Positions 51,516 through 60,199 of a stretch of 64,000 nt of DNA are shown piece by piece. The position numbers were made by a program, and so were the translations under genes. The notes beneath the pieces are model-generated. The model ran no database searches. It saw only the letters and a program-made list of their open reading frames with translations, and had not been told where the DNA came from. The stretch is from Saccharopolyspora kobensis (GTDB taxonomy: Bacteria > Actinomycetota > Actinomycetes > Mycobacteriales > Pseudonocardiaceae). The stretch is from the NCBI RefSeq assembly GCF_900108315.1, contig NZ_FNVB01000006.1, positions 82,180 through 146,179 on the forward strand. The letters run 5' to 3'. Every line of letters starts with the position of its first letter. Positions within the stretch are counted from its first letter, which is position 1.

Positions 51516-51874
51516 ATGTCCCCCGCGGCTTCGTGCAGCACCGGCCACAGCTCGATCGGCTGGTCGTCGGCGAACGGCATTTCCGCCACGATCTGCTGCG
51601 CTCGCTCCAGGCTCTCGCAGTCGAGCAAGTAGAAGCTGGCCAGGTACTCCTTGGTCTCCAGGTAAGGGCCGTCGGTGACCGCCGGAGCGCCGTCGACGCG
51701 GCGGACGAGCTGGGCGTTGGCCGCATCCGCCAGCCCGTAGGCGCCGAGCAGCTCGCCCGTCTCGCGGTACCTGGTGTTGAAGGCATCCTGCTTGGCGATC
51801 GCCTCCGGCCACTTCTCCGCCGGGTAGGAGTCCCACTTCTCCTGGTTGCCGTAGATCATCGCGACGTACTTCAT
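51512..51874 (-). CDS. YCII/DGPF domain protein
   Basis: 120 residues. It starts MKYVAMIYGNQEKWDS, contains VTDGPYLETKEYLASFYLLDCESLERAQQIVAEMP spread over its central strands and helix, and ends PIELWPVL. DGPF proteins resemble the dimeric ferredoxin-like YCII fold with an invariant His/Asp pair (here the His is replaced, the DGP motif kept) and accompany ECF42 sigma factors. Their reaction is not known. The ATG at 51874 has GGAGGAC upstream. It is the first gene of the pair. Confidence 0.93.
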   Translation of the reverse strand: MKYVAMIYGNQEKWDSYPAEKWPEAIAKQDAFNTRYRETGELLGAYGLADAANAQLVRRVDGAPAVTDGPYLETKEYLASFYLLDCESLERAQQIVAEMPFADDQPIELWPVLHEAAGDM

Positions 51875-52006
51875 GCCGGGTGTCCTCCCCGTCCCGCGCG
51901 CCCCGCCGGCGCGCTCTCACCCATCAGTCGGAGCGCGGACGCCCTCCTCTACATCTCCGGGACACTTTTCCAGATTTCTTCCGGCATGACGGCTGACCAG
52001 GGACGA

Positions 52007-52402
52007 CTACGAGTCGAAGGTGTAGACGAGGGTCAGGACGCCGTGGGCCGCTTCGGTGGCGTGGCCGGAGAGCCCGGCGAGACCAGCCGTGCCCGAGTGC
52101 GGGACCACGGTGCCGAACGTGCTCTGGTCGTCACCGTCGGCCAGGCCTCCGTGCTGGATCACGAAGGTGCCCTGCTTGCCTTCCAACGTCGCCTCGATGC
52201 GCTCGGAAGCGACGTAGCCCGCACCCGCGGCGCCCTGCGCGGTGAGCACTTCGGCAACGCCGGTTCCTCGCAGCGCACCTCGGTAGGTCTTGCGGATCAC
52301 GATCCTGGTCAGCTTCGGGCCTTCGCTCGGTTCCTCGTAGGGAACCTCGTCCCAGCTGTCGATCTCGAACTCGGCCTGGACGGTGGTCGTGGTGTCGTTC
52401 AA
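52007..52402 (-). CDS. DUF3224 domain protein
   Basis: 131 residues, recognisable as DUF3224 from SWDEVPYEEPSEGPKLTRIVI, YRGALRGTGVAEVLTAQG, YVASERIEATLEGKQGTFVIQHGG and the ending HGVLTLVYTFD. The fold is a lipocalin-like barrel, which suggests small-molecule binding, but no function is established. The TTG at 52402 is the likely start: it is preceded by AAGGAAG at good spacing and no ATG or GTG fits. It is the last gene of the streptogramin-resistance operon, 11 bp after the lyase gene. Confidence 0.85.
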   Translation of the reverse strand: MNDTTTTVQAEFEIDSWDEVPYEEPSEGPKLTRIVIRKTYRGALRGTGVAEVLTAQGAAGAGYVASERIEATLEGKQGTFVIQHGGLADGDDQSTFGTVVPHSGTAGLAGLSGHATEAAHGVLTLVYTFDS

Positions 52403-52413
52403 CGTCGCTTCCT

Positions 52414-53265
52414 TCAGCTGGTGATTCGGGCGAGCGCGCCGTGTTCCAGGGCGGTCCACAGCGCTCCGTCGGGGCCGAGGGCGATGCCGTGCGGCTCGCT
52501 GGCCGGGGTGGGCAGGTCGTGGGTGGTGATCGCGCCTTCGGTGGTGATGGAGCCGACGCGGTTGCCGCCCCACTCGGTGAACCACAGCGCGTCGCCGGCC
52601 GGGGTGATGGCGTGCGGGCGGGCGGTCCGATCGGGCAGCGGGAACTCGGTCACCTCGCCATCGACGGTGATGCGCCCGATCTGACCTGCGGCGATCTCGA
52701 CGAACCACAGCGCGCCGTCCGGTCCTGCGGTGATGCCGACCGGGGCGGCCGCCTCGGTGGGGAGCGGGTGGACGACGACCTCGCCGTCCATGGCGATCCG
52801 GCCGATCGCGTTGGCCTGGTTCAGGGTGAACCACATGGCGTCGTCCGGGCCCGCGGTGATCGCGGACGGGAACGCGCCTGCCGACGGGAATCCGGTCACC
52901 TCCCCGTCGGTGGTGATCCGGCCGATGCGGTCGGCGGTGGTCTCGGTGAACCACAGCGCACCGTCGGGCCCTGCGGCGATGCCGTACGGCCCGCACTCCG
53001 GCAGCGGGAACTCGGTGATGTCACCAGCGGTGGTGATCCGGCCGATCCGGTGGCCCTTGTACTCGGTGAACCACAGCGCGCCGTCCGGGCCGGGGGCGAT
53101 GATCGTCGGGCCGGACGCGGGATCGAGCTCGTAGTTGGTCGGCTGCTCACCGGGCACCAGCCGGCCAATGTGTCCACTTTGGACCAAAGTGAACCACAGC
53201 GCGCCGTCCGGGCCGGTGGTGAGGGCGTACGGGCCGCTTCCGGGCACGGTGTGTTCCTGAATCAT
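52414..53265 (-). CDS. vgb: Virginiamycin B lyase (streptogramin B inactivation)
   Basis: 283 residues forming a seven-bladed propeller of repeats with [10 protein letters not shown] and IGRIT, the exact signature of Vgb lyases. The family opens the macrolactone ring of type B streptogramins by elimination at the ester bond, with no water added. The region [19 protein letters not shown] and the active-site histidines in RPHAIT and EPHGI with the FTEW glutamate match Staphylococcus Vgb closely. The ATG at 53265 has GGAAGGG upstream and overlaps the Vat-like gene stop by 4 nt (ATGA). Together the two would inactivate both streptogramin components. Confidence 0.9.
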   Translation of the reverse strand: MIQEHTVPGSGPYALTTGPDGALWFTLVQSGHIGRLVPGEQPTNYELDPASGPTIIAPGPDGALWFTEYKGHRIGRITTAGDITEFPLPECGPYGIAAGPDGALWFTETTADRIGRITTDGEVTGFPSAGAFPSAITAGPDDAMWFTLNQANAIGRIAMDGEVVVHPLPTEAAAPVGITAGPDGALWFVEIAAGQIGRITVDGEVTEFPLPDRTARPHAITPAGDALWFTEWGGNRVGSITTEGAITTHDLPTPASEPHGIALGPDGALWTALEHGALARITS

Positions 53266-53903
53266 CGGATCCCTTCCGCGATGCGGGCGATGTCGGCCGG
53301 AGTTCCGGCCATGATGGTGCGAGCGTGCTCGGTGACCAACTCGACGGGCCAGTCCCACCAGGCCGCGCTCCGCAGCAGGTCGACGTCAGCGTCGTCGAAG
53401 CGCTGCCGGATCGGCCGCGCCGGGTTGCCGCCGACGATCGCGTACGGCGGCACGTCGGCGGTGACCACCGCTCCCGCCGCGATGATGGCGCCGTCCCCGA
53501 TCGTCACGCCGGGCATGACGGTGGCGCGGTAGCCGAACCAGACGTCGTTGCCGATCACCGTGTCGCCCCGGCTGGGCATGCCGGTGACGATGTCGAGCGT
53601 CTTCTCCGCCCACTCGCCGCCGAACATCGTGAACGGATAGGTGGACACGCCCATCGTCGGGTGCTCGGCACCTGCCATCAGGAACCGGGTTTCCGCGGCG
53701 ATCGCGCAGTACTTGCCGATGACCAGGCGTTCCGGCCCGTAGGCGTAGAGCACGTTGCGGTGCTCGAACTCGGTCGCTGCGTCCGGGTCGTCGTAGTAGG
53801 TGTAGTCGCCCACCACGATCTGCGGTGCGCTGATCAGCGGTTTCAGGAACACCACGCGCTCGTGGGCGGGCAGCGGGTGTCGGGTCATCGGGTCGGGTGT
53901 CAC
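53262..53903 (-). CDS. Vat-like streptogramin A O-acetyltransferase (XAT family)
   Basis: 213 residues of left-handed beta-helix hexapeptide repeats ([45 protein letters not shown]). The N-terminus [11 protein letters not shown], the GDYTYYDD strand, IGKYCAIAA and the catalytic His81 in [16 protein letters not shown] align with Vat acetyltransferases, which acetylate the hydroxyl of group A streptogramins. Chloramphenicol (CatB-like) acetylation is the alternative, but the Vat-type N-terminus and the adjacent Vgb gene favour streptogramin A. The GTG at 53903 overlaps the upstream stop (GTGA) and has AGGAG in front of it. Confidence 0.88.
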   Translation of the reverse strand: MTPDPMTRHPLPAHERVVFLKPLISAPQIVVGDYTYYDDPDAATEFEHRNVLYAYGPERLVIGKYCAIAAETRFLMAGAEHPTMGVSTYPFTMFGGEWAEKTLDIVTGMPSRGDTVIGNDVWFGYRATVMPGVTIGDGAIIAAGAVVTADVPPYAIVGGNPARPIRQRFDDADVDLLRSAAWWDWPVELVTEHARTIMAGTPADIARIAEGIR

Positions 53904-54268
53904 CGTCGAGCTCCTGGTGGTGGGGTGTGGTCGAGGAAGCCGTAGACGCGGCGCAAGCGGGCCTGCTCGGTGATCAGCACGGCGAGGCCGATGATCACCG
54001 GTGGGCCGTCCGGCGGCGCGAGTTCCCAGGTCAGGCGCGCCACGTGGTGGTGGCTGTCGACGCTTCCGGCCAGCCGGTACACCAGGCCGGGGAACTGCTG
54101 CTGAGCTGTGGCCACCACGTCGTCGATCGCGGCGCGACCGTCGGCCGTCGCGATCGGGTCGACGTAGCCGGCGTCCTCGGTCCACAGCTCGTCGATGAGC
54201 GCACGGCGCCTGGCCGGATCGCGCTCGTTCCAGGTGGCCAGGTACCTCCTGGCCAGTTCATCGGGCAT
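53900..54268 (-). CDS. SnoaL-like/NTF2-fold protein
   Basis: 122 residues. It has the NTF2 pattern [35 protein letters not shown], then [32 protein letters not shown] and [20 protein letters not shown]. SnoaL-like proteins include cyclases and small-molecule isomerases as well as non-catalytic binders; the substrate is unknown. It is the first gene of the operon with the streptogramin-resistance genes, with its stop overlapping the Vat-like start. The ATG at 54268 is used; GTG 54277 is possible. It is divergent from the large LuxR regulator. Confidence 0.82.
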   Translation of the reverse strand: MPDELARRYLATWNERDPARRRALIDELWTEDAGYVDPIATADGRAAIDDVVATAQQQFPGLVYRLAGSVDSHHHVARLTWELAPPDGPPVIIGLAVLITEQARLRRVYGFLDHTPPPGARR

Positions 54269-54353
54269 GGCGCTCACGCTATGGCCGCCGGCGAGCTGCG
54301 GAATCTGTCACAGCCAGGCAATCTGCTCCGTTCGGCTTAAGTACTGTCGCCAG

Positions 54354-57014
54354 GTGTTGCACGGACGAGGTGCCGAGATATCGGTCATCGACCGGTTGCT
54401 GGCGGACTGCCGGACCGGTCGCAGCGGAAGTCTGCTGATCACCGGCGAGCCCGGCATCGGCAAGACCGCGCTGCTGGAGCACGCGGCGACGGCCGACGGG
54501 CTGCGGATCGTGCGCAGCACCGGGATCGAGTCCGAGGCGCACCTGCCGTTCGCGGGCCTGCACCTGCTGCTGCGGCCCGCTCTCGACCGGATCGATGCCC
54601 TCCCCGCGCCGCAGGCACGCGCCCTGCGCGGCGCTTTCGGCCTCACCCCGGCCGAGCCCGGCGACCGCATGCTCGTCGGCCTCGCGGTCCTCTCGCTGCT
54701 CGCCGAGTTCGCCGACGGCGGGCCCGTCCTGTGCCTGGTCGACGACGCGCAATGGCTGGACCGGGCCTCGTCCGAAGCCCTGCTGTTCGCCGCGCGGCGG
54801 CTCGACGCCGAGGGCATCGCGCTGATCATCGCGGCGCGAGAGGGCTTCGCCGCGCCCGGGCTCGATCAGCTGCCGCTGACCGGGATCGACGCGCCCGCCG
54901 CCGCCGAACTGCTGGCCGAGCACGCTGCTCTGTCCCCCACCGACCGGTACCGGGTGCTGGCCGAGGCGCGGGGCAATCCGCTCGCGCTCCTGGAACTTCC
55001 GGCCGCTCTCGCCGCGCACGAACCCAGCACCGTCGGTTCGCTGCCCATGCCCGCCACCGTCCAGGCGGCGTTCCTCGACCAGGTGCGGCAGCTTCCCGAG
55101 GCCAGCCAGCACGTGCTGCTCGTCTCGGCGGCCGAAGACACCGGTGATCGCGGCGTCGTCCTGCGCGCGGCCGCCGCGCTCGGTTGCCGACCAGCGGATC
55201 TGGTGCCCGCGGAAACGGCCGGGTTGATCCGGGTGGACAACCACACCGTGCGGTTCCGCCATCCCCTGGTGCGATCCGCCGTCTACCAGGCGGCGCCGGT
55301 CAGCCTCCGGCTCGTCGTGCACACCGCTCTCGCCGACGCCCTCGACCAGCCCGACGACGCCGACCGGCGCGCCTGGCACCGCGCCGTGGTGGCCACCGGA
55401 CCCGACGAGCAGGTGGCCGCGGAACTGGAACGCACCGCTCAGCGGGCCGCAGCGCGCAGTGGTTACGCCGCCGCTTCGGCCGCCTACGAGCGCGCGGCGC
55501 AGCTGACGCCTCCCGGCGCGGACCACTCCCGGCGCCTCGTGCTGGCCGCCGAAGCGGCGGCCGAGGAGGGCGATGTCGAGCGCATGGCCGAACTCGCCAC
55601 CACCGACGACCAGGCCTTGGCCGTCCGAGCGATCCGGGTGCGCGCCACCGCGGCTTTCCACCGCGGCTCGCTCCGCACGGCCCGCCGGCTGCTGACCGAG
55701 GCCGCTTCGCTCACCGATGACCTGGAGCTGACCACTCACCTGCTGCTCGACGCGGTGCACGCCGCCTGGTACCTCGGGGAGCACGAGATCGCGGACGCCG
55801 CGGACCGGCTCGCCGCGCTGCCGCTGCCGAGCGACGATCCGCTCACCCACGTCGCCCGCCTGCTGACCTGGGCCGTCCGATTCGCGATCGGGCAGCCGGC
55901 CCCGGACGCCCTCGCGGAGCGGATCGCGGACGCCCGGCGGACCGGATTCGGCGACACGATCCTGGTCGGCGCCACCAGCTTGCAGGCCACCGGCCAGGAC
56001 GCCGAAGCCCACCAGGTGGCTCGCGAACTGCTCGCCCAGTGCCGCGACCAGGGCTGGATCGGCCGAACACCGCCGGTGCTGATCTGCCTCGCCCGGGCGT
56101 CGACCTTCCGCGGCAGGCACTCCGACGCCTGGAACGAGGCGACCCAGGCGTTGCAGATCGCGCAGGAACTCGGGCACCGGCAGTGGATCGGCGACACCAG
56201 CGGCGTGCTGGCCTACCTGGCCGCCGTGACAGGTGACGAGCAGCGCTGCCACGCCTTCGCCGACGACGCGCTCACCGCACCGGAACCCGGCTCACCGGCG
56301 CCCGGCATGTCCTGGGCCCAGTGGGCGCTGGCGCTGCTCGACCTCGGCAACGCCCGGTGGGATTCCGCCCTCGCCCGGCTGACCGCGCTGCACACCGGAC
56401 CGGTCCGGCACCAGCTCCCCGGCCTGCGCAGCATTCCCGACCTGGTCGAAGCAGCAGCACGGCTCGGCCGAACAGCCGACGTCCAGGAACCGCTCGCCCA
56501 GCTCACTTCCTGGGCGCACCACGCCGAGCAGCCGTGGATCGACGCGCACGTCCACCGCTGCCGCGCACTGCTCGCGCCCGACGAGGACGCGGCCGAGCTG
56601 TACCTCGCCGCGCTGCGGTGCCATCCCGACGACCGGCCGTTCGAGCGCGCTCGGACAGCCCTGCTGTACGGCGAATGGCTGCGGCGCGCGCGCCGGAAAT
56701 CCGAGGCCAGGACTCAACTCCGCGACGCGTTCGAGACGTTCCGCAGGCTCGACTCCGCCGCGTGGGCGGAGCGAGCCCGCACCGAGCTCGATGCGACGGG
56801 CGAGACCGTGCCGGAGCCCACGGGCAGCGCGCTCGCCGTGCTCACCCCGCAGGAGCGGAAGATCATCCGGCTGGCGGCGCGCGGGCTGTCCAACAGGGAC
56901 ATCGCCGCCCAGCTCTTCCTCAGCCCGCGCACCGTCGGATACCACCTCTACAAGGCCTTCCCCAAGCTCGGAGTCACCGCCCGAACCGAACTCGCCGACC
57001 TCGCCGAGCTCTGA
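54354..57014 (+). CDS. LuxR-family ATPase regulator (LAL type)
   Basis: 886 residues. An AAA ATPase domain starts at the N-terminus (GRGAEISVIDRLLAD, Walker A GEPGIGKT at 31-38, Walker B-type VLCLVDDAQWLD near 130), followed by a long TPR-like helical sensor and a C-terminal LuxR helix-turn-helix (LTPQERKIIRLAARGLSNRDIAAQLFLSPRTVGYHLYKAF). LAL regulators often sit in antibiotic gene clusters and activate neighbouring operons. GTG at 54354 (or TTG at 54357) follows the possible -10 sequence TTAAGT. Its divergent position makes it the probable activator of the streptogramin-resistance operon. Confidence 0.92.
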   Translation: MLHGRGAEISVIDRLLADCRTGRSGSLLITGEPGIGKTALLEHAATADGLRIVRSTGIESEAHLPFAGLHLLLRPALDRIDALPAPQARALRGAFGLTPAEPGDRMLVGLAVLSLLAEFADGGPVLCLVDDAQWLDRASSEALLFAARRLDAEGIALIIAAREGFAAPGLDQLPLTGIDAPAAAELLAEHAALSPTDRYRVLAEARGNPLALLELPAALAAHEPSTVGSLPMPATVQAAFLDQVRQLPEASQHVLLVSAAEDTGDRGVVLRAAAALGCRPADLVPAETAGLIRVDNHTVRFRHPLVRSAVYQAAPVSLRLVVHTALADALDQPDDADRRAWHRAVVATGPDEQVAAELERTAQRAAARSGYAAASAAYERAAQLTPPGADHSRRLVLAAEAAAEEGDVERMAELATTDDQALAVRAIRVRATAAFHRGSLRTARRLLTEAASLTDDLELTTHLLLDAVHAAWYLGEHEIADAADRLAALPLPSDDPLTHVARLLTWAVRFAIGQPAPDALAERIADARRTGFGDTILVGATSLQATGQDAEAHQVARELLAQCRDQGWIGRTPPVLICLARASTFRGRHSDAWNEATQALQIAQELGHRQWIGDTSGVLAYLAAVTGDEQRCHAFADDALTAPEPGSPAPGMSWAQWALALLDLGNARWDSALARLTALHTGPVRHQLPGLRSIPDLVEAAARLGRTADVQEPLAQLTSWAHHAEQPWIDAHVHRCRALLAPDEDAAELYLAALRCHPDDRPFERARTALLYGEWLRRARRKSEARTQLRDAFETFRRLDSAAWAERARTELDATGETVPEPTGSALAVLTPQERKIIRLAARGLSNRDIAAQLFLSPRTVGYHLYKAFPKLGVTARTELADLAEL

Positions 57015-57034
57015 GCCGCGGGCCGGGAACGGGA

Positions 57035-57916
57035 TCAGCTTCCGGGGCGGGCGAACTCCTCGATCAGGACCGGGTACTGCTCCCCGCCGTGCCCGGCGGC
57101 GATCGCGCGGTCGGCCATCGCCTTGATCAGCTTCGGCAGTTCGGCGTTGACGCCCACCGCTTCGGCCTCCTCGACCAGGTGCCCGATGGCCCGCGCCTCC
57201 GTTTCCAGCGTTGCCACCTCGGCCGGGAACGAGCCGCGGTCGATCTGCTCGGCGTAGCCCGGCAGCCAGTCGGCCACGCCGACGGCGATCTGCTGCGCGA
57301 ACGGCGCGTACGTCGCGGCGTCGACACCGGCCGTCCGGAGCATGGCGGTGCCCTGGAGCCAGGCGTTCAGAACGCTCCACATCATCGCCAGGCCTGCCAC
57401 GTCGTACAGCGACGCCAGGCCGGCGTCCTCGCCGAGGTAGGTGGCAACGCCGAGCTCGGCGAGCGTTGCTTCGTGCGCCTCGAAGTCCGGCTTCGGCCCG
57501 CTGGTGAGGATGATCCCGTCCGGCGTTCCGATCGTCGCGGGAATGGCCATGATCGCGCCGTCCAGGTAGCGGGCACCGCGCTCCCGCGCCCAGCGGGCGG
57601 TTTCCCTGGCCTGGGTGGAGTCGCCCGAGGTCAGGTTGATCAGCGTCGTGCCCTCCAGCTCGACATCGCTGGCACCGAGCAGCTCGTGCACGGCTTCGTA
57701 GTCGGTGACGCAGAGGATGGCCGCGGAACCGGCCTTGATCGCCTCGCCCACCGTCGGCGCGAGGTGTGCGCCGTCGGCCACCAGCTGATCGGCCTTGGAC
57801 GTCGTCCGGTTCCATACAGTTGTGGGGCGCCCCGCTTTCAGCAGCGCGCCGGCGAGCGCCTGGCCCATCAGGCCGAGTCCGATGACTGTCACGGGAGTGC
57901 TGGTCTTGTCGTTCAC
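57035..57916 (-). CDS. Imine reductase-like NAD(P)-binding oxidoreductase
   Basis: 293 residues of the 6-phosphogluconate dehydrogenase superfamily, imine-reductase branch. The Rossmann motif VIGLGLMGQALAGALLKAG and WNRTTSKADQLVADGA are at the N-terminus, and the DGAIMAIPATIGTPDG block follows. The helical C-terminal domain contains LYDVAGLAMMWSVL, where an aspartate occupies the position that in imine reductases acts with the substrate nitrogen. It should reduce C=N bonds with NADPH. The GTG at 57916 is favoured. It is divergent from a MerR gene with a MerR-type promoter dyad between them. Confidence 0.85.
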   Translation of the reverse strand: MNDKTSTPVTVIGLGLMGQALAGALLKAGRPTTVWNRTTSKADQLVADGAHLAPTVGEAIKAGSAAILCVTDYEAVHELLGASDVELEGTTLINLTSGDSTQARETARWARERGARYLDGAIMAIPATIGTPDGIILTSGPKPDFEAHEATLAELGVATYLGEDAGLASLYDVAGLAMMWSVLNAWLQGTAMLRTAGVDAATYAPFAQQIAVGVADWLPGYAEQIDRGSFPAEVATLETEARAIGHLVEEAEAVGVNAELPKLIKAMADRAIAAGHGGEQYPVLIEEFARPGS

Positions 57917-57929
57917 AACAGCATCGTCA

Positions 57930-57954
57930 ACGTTGATACCGGTATGAAGGTCAA
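57930..57954 (-). promoter_or_regulatory. MerR-type operator/promoter of the imine reductase gene
   Basis: On the minus strand TTGACC at 57954-57949 precedes the perfect palindrome ATACCGGTAT (57936-57945), which sits in the spacer towards a weak -10 region (GACGAT, about 57928). The arrangement fits MerR binding between -35 and -10. Confidence 0.6.
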
Positions 57955-57965
57955 GTGAGGATTCG

Positions 57966-58367
57966 ATGCGAATCGGGGAACTGAGCCGTCGGACGGGCGT
58001 CAACGCCCACCAGCTGCGCTACTACGAAGCTCAAGGCCTGCTGGAGGCCGACCGCGGCGCGAACGGCTACCGCGATTACGACGAATCCGCCGTTGTGCGC
58101 GTGAAGCAGATCCGGCACCTGCTCGACGCCGGGCTCTCCACCGAGGACATCGCCTTCCTGCTGCCCTGCGCGGTCGGCGAAACCCCGGAACTGCTGGGAT
58201 GCCCCGAACTGCTGGCCGGGATGCGGTCCCGCCTGCGGCGGATCGACGACCAGATGGACCGGCTCGCCCGATCCCGCAGCGCGCTCGTCGACTACATCGA
58301 CGCGGCCGAGCGGGTGGGCGCCGAGCACTACCCGCCCTTCGACAGCTCGGAGCCCGTGTCCGCCTAG
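57966..58367 (+). CDS. MerR family transcriptional regulator
   Basis: 133 residues. The MerR helix-turn-helix is complete: MRIGELSRRTGVNAHQLRYYEAQGLLEADRGANGYRDYDES in helix order, then VKQIRHLLDAGLSTEDIAFLL. A dimerisation coiled coil follows (MRSRLRRIDDQMDRLARSRSAL). One cysteine pair (LLPCAVGE, LLGCPE) sits around the dimer helix and could sense thiol-reactive compounds. It probably activates the divergent imine reductase gene. Its stop codon overlaps the convergent monooxygenase stop by 4 nt. Confidence 0.93.
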   Translation: MRIGELSRRTGVNAHQLRYYEAQGLLEADRGANGYRDYDESAVVRVKQIRHLLDAGLSTEDIAFLLPCAVGETPELLGCPELLAGMRSRLRRIDDQMDRLARSRSALVDYIDAAERVGAEHYPPFDSSEPVSA

Positions 58368-59533
58368 TCCCAGTCGATGCGGTGCCCGTACATCCAGTCC
58401 ATCGCGTCCGGAGTCGGCTTGCGCAGCTTGAAGATCAGCGGCAGCACGTGCCGCATCACCGGGCCGAGAGTCTTGCCGTCGCCGTTGCGCTTGCCTTGCG
58501 CCACAACGCGTTCCACCCTCGTGCGGCGCAGCGACTCGTAGGCGGTGAAGGCGGCGGGCACGTCGGCAGCGTCGCGCAGGCACTTCGCCAGCGTGACCGC
58601 GTCCTCGATCGCCATCGACGCGCCCTGGCCCGAAGCCGGTGAGGTGGCGTGCGCCGCGTCGCCGATGATGATCATCCGATCGCGGTGCCAGGTCGGCACG
58701 CTCGGGAAGTCGTAGGTGTTCCAGCCGGCGAAGATCTCATCGCTCGCGTCGACCAGGTCGCGGGCCGGGCCGTCTTCCCCGGCGAACAGGTCGAGCAGCT
58801 TGGCGCGCCACTGCTCCTCGCCGACCGCGGCGAGCTCCTGCTTCGACAGCTCCTCCGGCTGGCGCGGGTTGGCGAACCACCACACGTCGCCGCCCGGATG
58901 CACGACGTAGCTGTAGAAGCAGCCGCGGCCGAAGATCATGTGCATGTGGCCGGGCTCGGCGTCGAGCCGCAGGCCTTTGGCGTAGCCGCCGGTGTTGAGC
59001 AGCGGCACGTAGCGCGGTGGCGGCGCTTTCGGATCGATGATCGTGCGAACCGTGGAGCGCAGGCCGTCCGCCCCGATGAGCAGGTCGGCGTGCGCGGAGC
59101 TTCCGTCGGCGAAGGCGGCGGTCACGCCATCGCCCTCCGGCGCCGCGTTCACCAGCCGCTTCCCGTACTCGATCGGGATGCCGCGCCGGACGGCCTCGTC
59201 GCGCAGCGCCCCGTAGAGCGCGGCGCGGGTGATGGTCTGCGTGCCGGTTCCGTCGGGTAGCGCTGCACCGAAGCCGAACTCCGCCATGGGTCTCTTCCCG
59301 CCCATGCCGAGGGACATCTTCGTGGTCGCGAACCCCTTGTCGCGCACTGCCGCGTGCAGGTCGAGCGCGCCGAGCGCGGCGATGCCGTTGACCGCCAGGG
59401 TCAGGAACGCGCCGACACCGTCCGCGCCTCGGTCGTACGCCTCGCAGATGGTCGCGTCGATGCCGGACTTCTGGAGCGCCATCGCGGTGACCGGCCCGGC
59501 CACGCCACCGCCGACGATCAATGCTTTAGTCAT
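58364..59533 (-). CDS. FAD-dependent monooxygenase
   Basis: 389 residues, group A flavoprotein monooxygenase. ALIVGGGVAGPVTAMALQKSG starts the FAD-binding fold, LLIGADGLRSTVRTII is the DG motif near residue 160 and IIIGDAAHATSPASGQGASMAIEDAVTLAKCL the GD motif near residue 290. The unusual WWFANPRQPEEL and FYSYVVHPGG segments mark a subgroup often annotated as TetX-like drug-modifying enzymes. It is divergent from a PadR-family regulator, with an AT-rich operator over its own start codon, so it is probably inducible by its substrate. Confidence 0.92.
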   Translation of the reverse strand: MTKALIVGGGVAGPVTAMALQKSGIDATICEAYDRGADGVGAFLTLAVNGIAALGALDLHAAVRDKGFATTKMSLGMGGKRPMAEFGFGAALPDGTGTQTITRAALYGALRDEAVRRGIPIEYGKRLVNAAPEGDGVTAAFADGSSAHADLLIGADGLRSTVRTIIDPKAPPPRYVPLLNTGGYAKGLRLDAEPGHMHMIFGRGCFYSYVVHPGGDVWWFANPRQPEELSKQELAAVGEEQWRAKLLDLFAGEDGPARDLVDASDEIFAGWNTYDFPSVPTWHRDRMIIIGDAAHATSPASGQGASMAIEDAVTLAKCLRDAADVPAAFTAYESLRRTRVERVVAQGKRNGDGKTLGPVMRHVLPLIFKLRKPTPDAMDWMYGHRIDWD

Positions 59534-59556
59534 ATTATGACTATACATAGTATGAC
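59529..59556. promoter_or_regulatory. AT-rich PadR operator candidate
   Basis: GTCATA (59529-59534) and TATGAC (59551-59556) form the outer arms. ACTAT-AC-ATAGT (59540-59551) is an inner perfect dyad, and TATGAC is also directly repeated 15 bp apart. The site covers the monooxygenase ATG at 59533 and stands out against the GC-rich background. Confidence 0.65.
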
Positions 59557-59587
59557 CTGTTGAACAAGGGGCATTAGGGTTCATGCC

Positions 59588-60190
59588 ATGGCGAGGAGCA
59601 TCCATCGGCGGTCCGTGCTGGCACTCGTGCTGCTTTCCCTGCTGGCGGAAGAGCCGATGCACCCGTACCGGATGCGCGAGGTGATCAAGGAGCGCAACAA
59701 GGACCGGATCGCGAACGTGGCGCAGCGCAACAGCGTCTACCAGACGATCGACCGACTGCTGCGCGCCGAACTCATCGCCGTCCGGGAGACGACTCGCGAC
59801 GAGCGCAGGCCGGAACGCACGGTCTACGAGATCACCGAAGCCGGCCAGGACGCGCTGCGCACCTGGACCGCCGAGATGCTCGCGAACCCGGCCCGCGAGT
59901 TCCCGGAGTTCCCGGCCGCGCTCGCCACCGCGATGGTCCTCGCTCCGGAGGAGGTGACGGCGAGGTTGGCGGAGCGGGCGGCCGACCTGGCCACGGCGTT
60001 GGCCGCCGACCGCGAAGCCCTGCAAGCCGTCCCGGAGCTGCCGCGGCTGTTCCTGCTGGACGACGAGTACTCGATCGCGATCCGGGAGGCCGAGCTCAAG
60101 TGGATCGAGGACGTGCTGGCGGCGCTGCGATCCGGGGAGATCACGTGGTCGGAGGAATGGCTTCGCGCAGTGGCGCAGAAGTTCTCCTGA
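59588..60190 (+). CDS. PadR family transcriptional regulator
   Basis: 200 residues, the longer PadR form with a C-terminal Vir_act_alpha-like helical domain. The winged helix reads LALVLLSLLAEEPMHPYRMREVIKERN, then NSVYQTIDRLLRAELIAVRETTRDERRPERTVYEITEAG. The C-terminal half is helical and acidic. It probably represses the divergent FAD monooxygenase gene through the AT-rich site at 59529-59556. No ribosome site is clear before the ATG at 59588. Confidence 0.93.
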   Translation: MARSIHRRSVLALVLLSLLAEEPMHPYRMREVIKERNKDRIANVAQRNSVYQTIDRLLRAELIAVRETTRDERRPERTVYEITEAGQDALRTWTAEMLANPAREFPEFPAALATAMVLAPEEVTARLAERAADLATALAADREALQAVPELPRLFLLDDEYSIAIREAELKWIEDVLAALRSGEITWSEEWLRAVAQKFS

Positions 60191-60199
60191 CCGGGCCGG

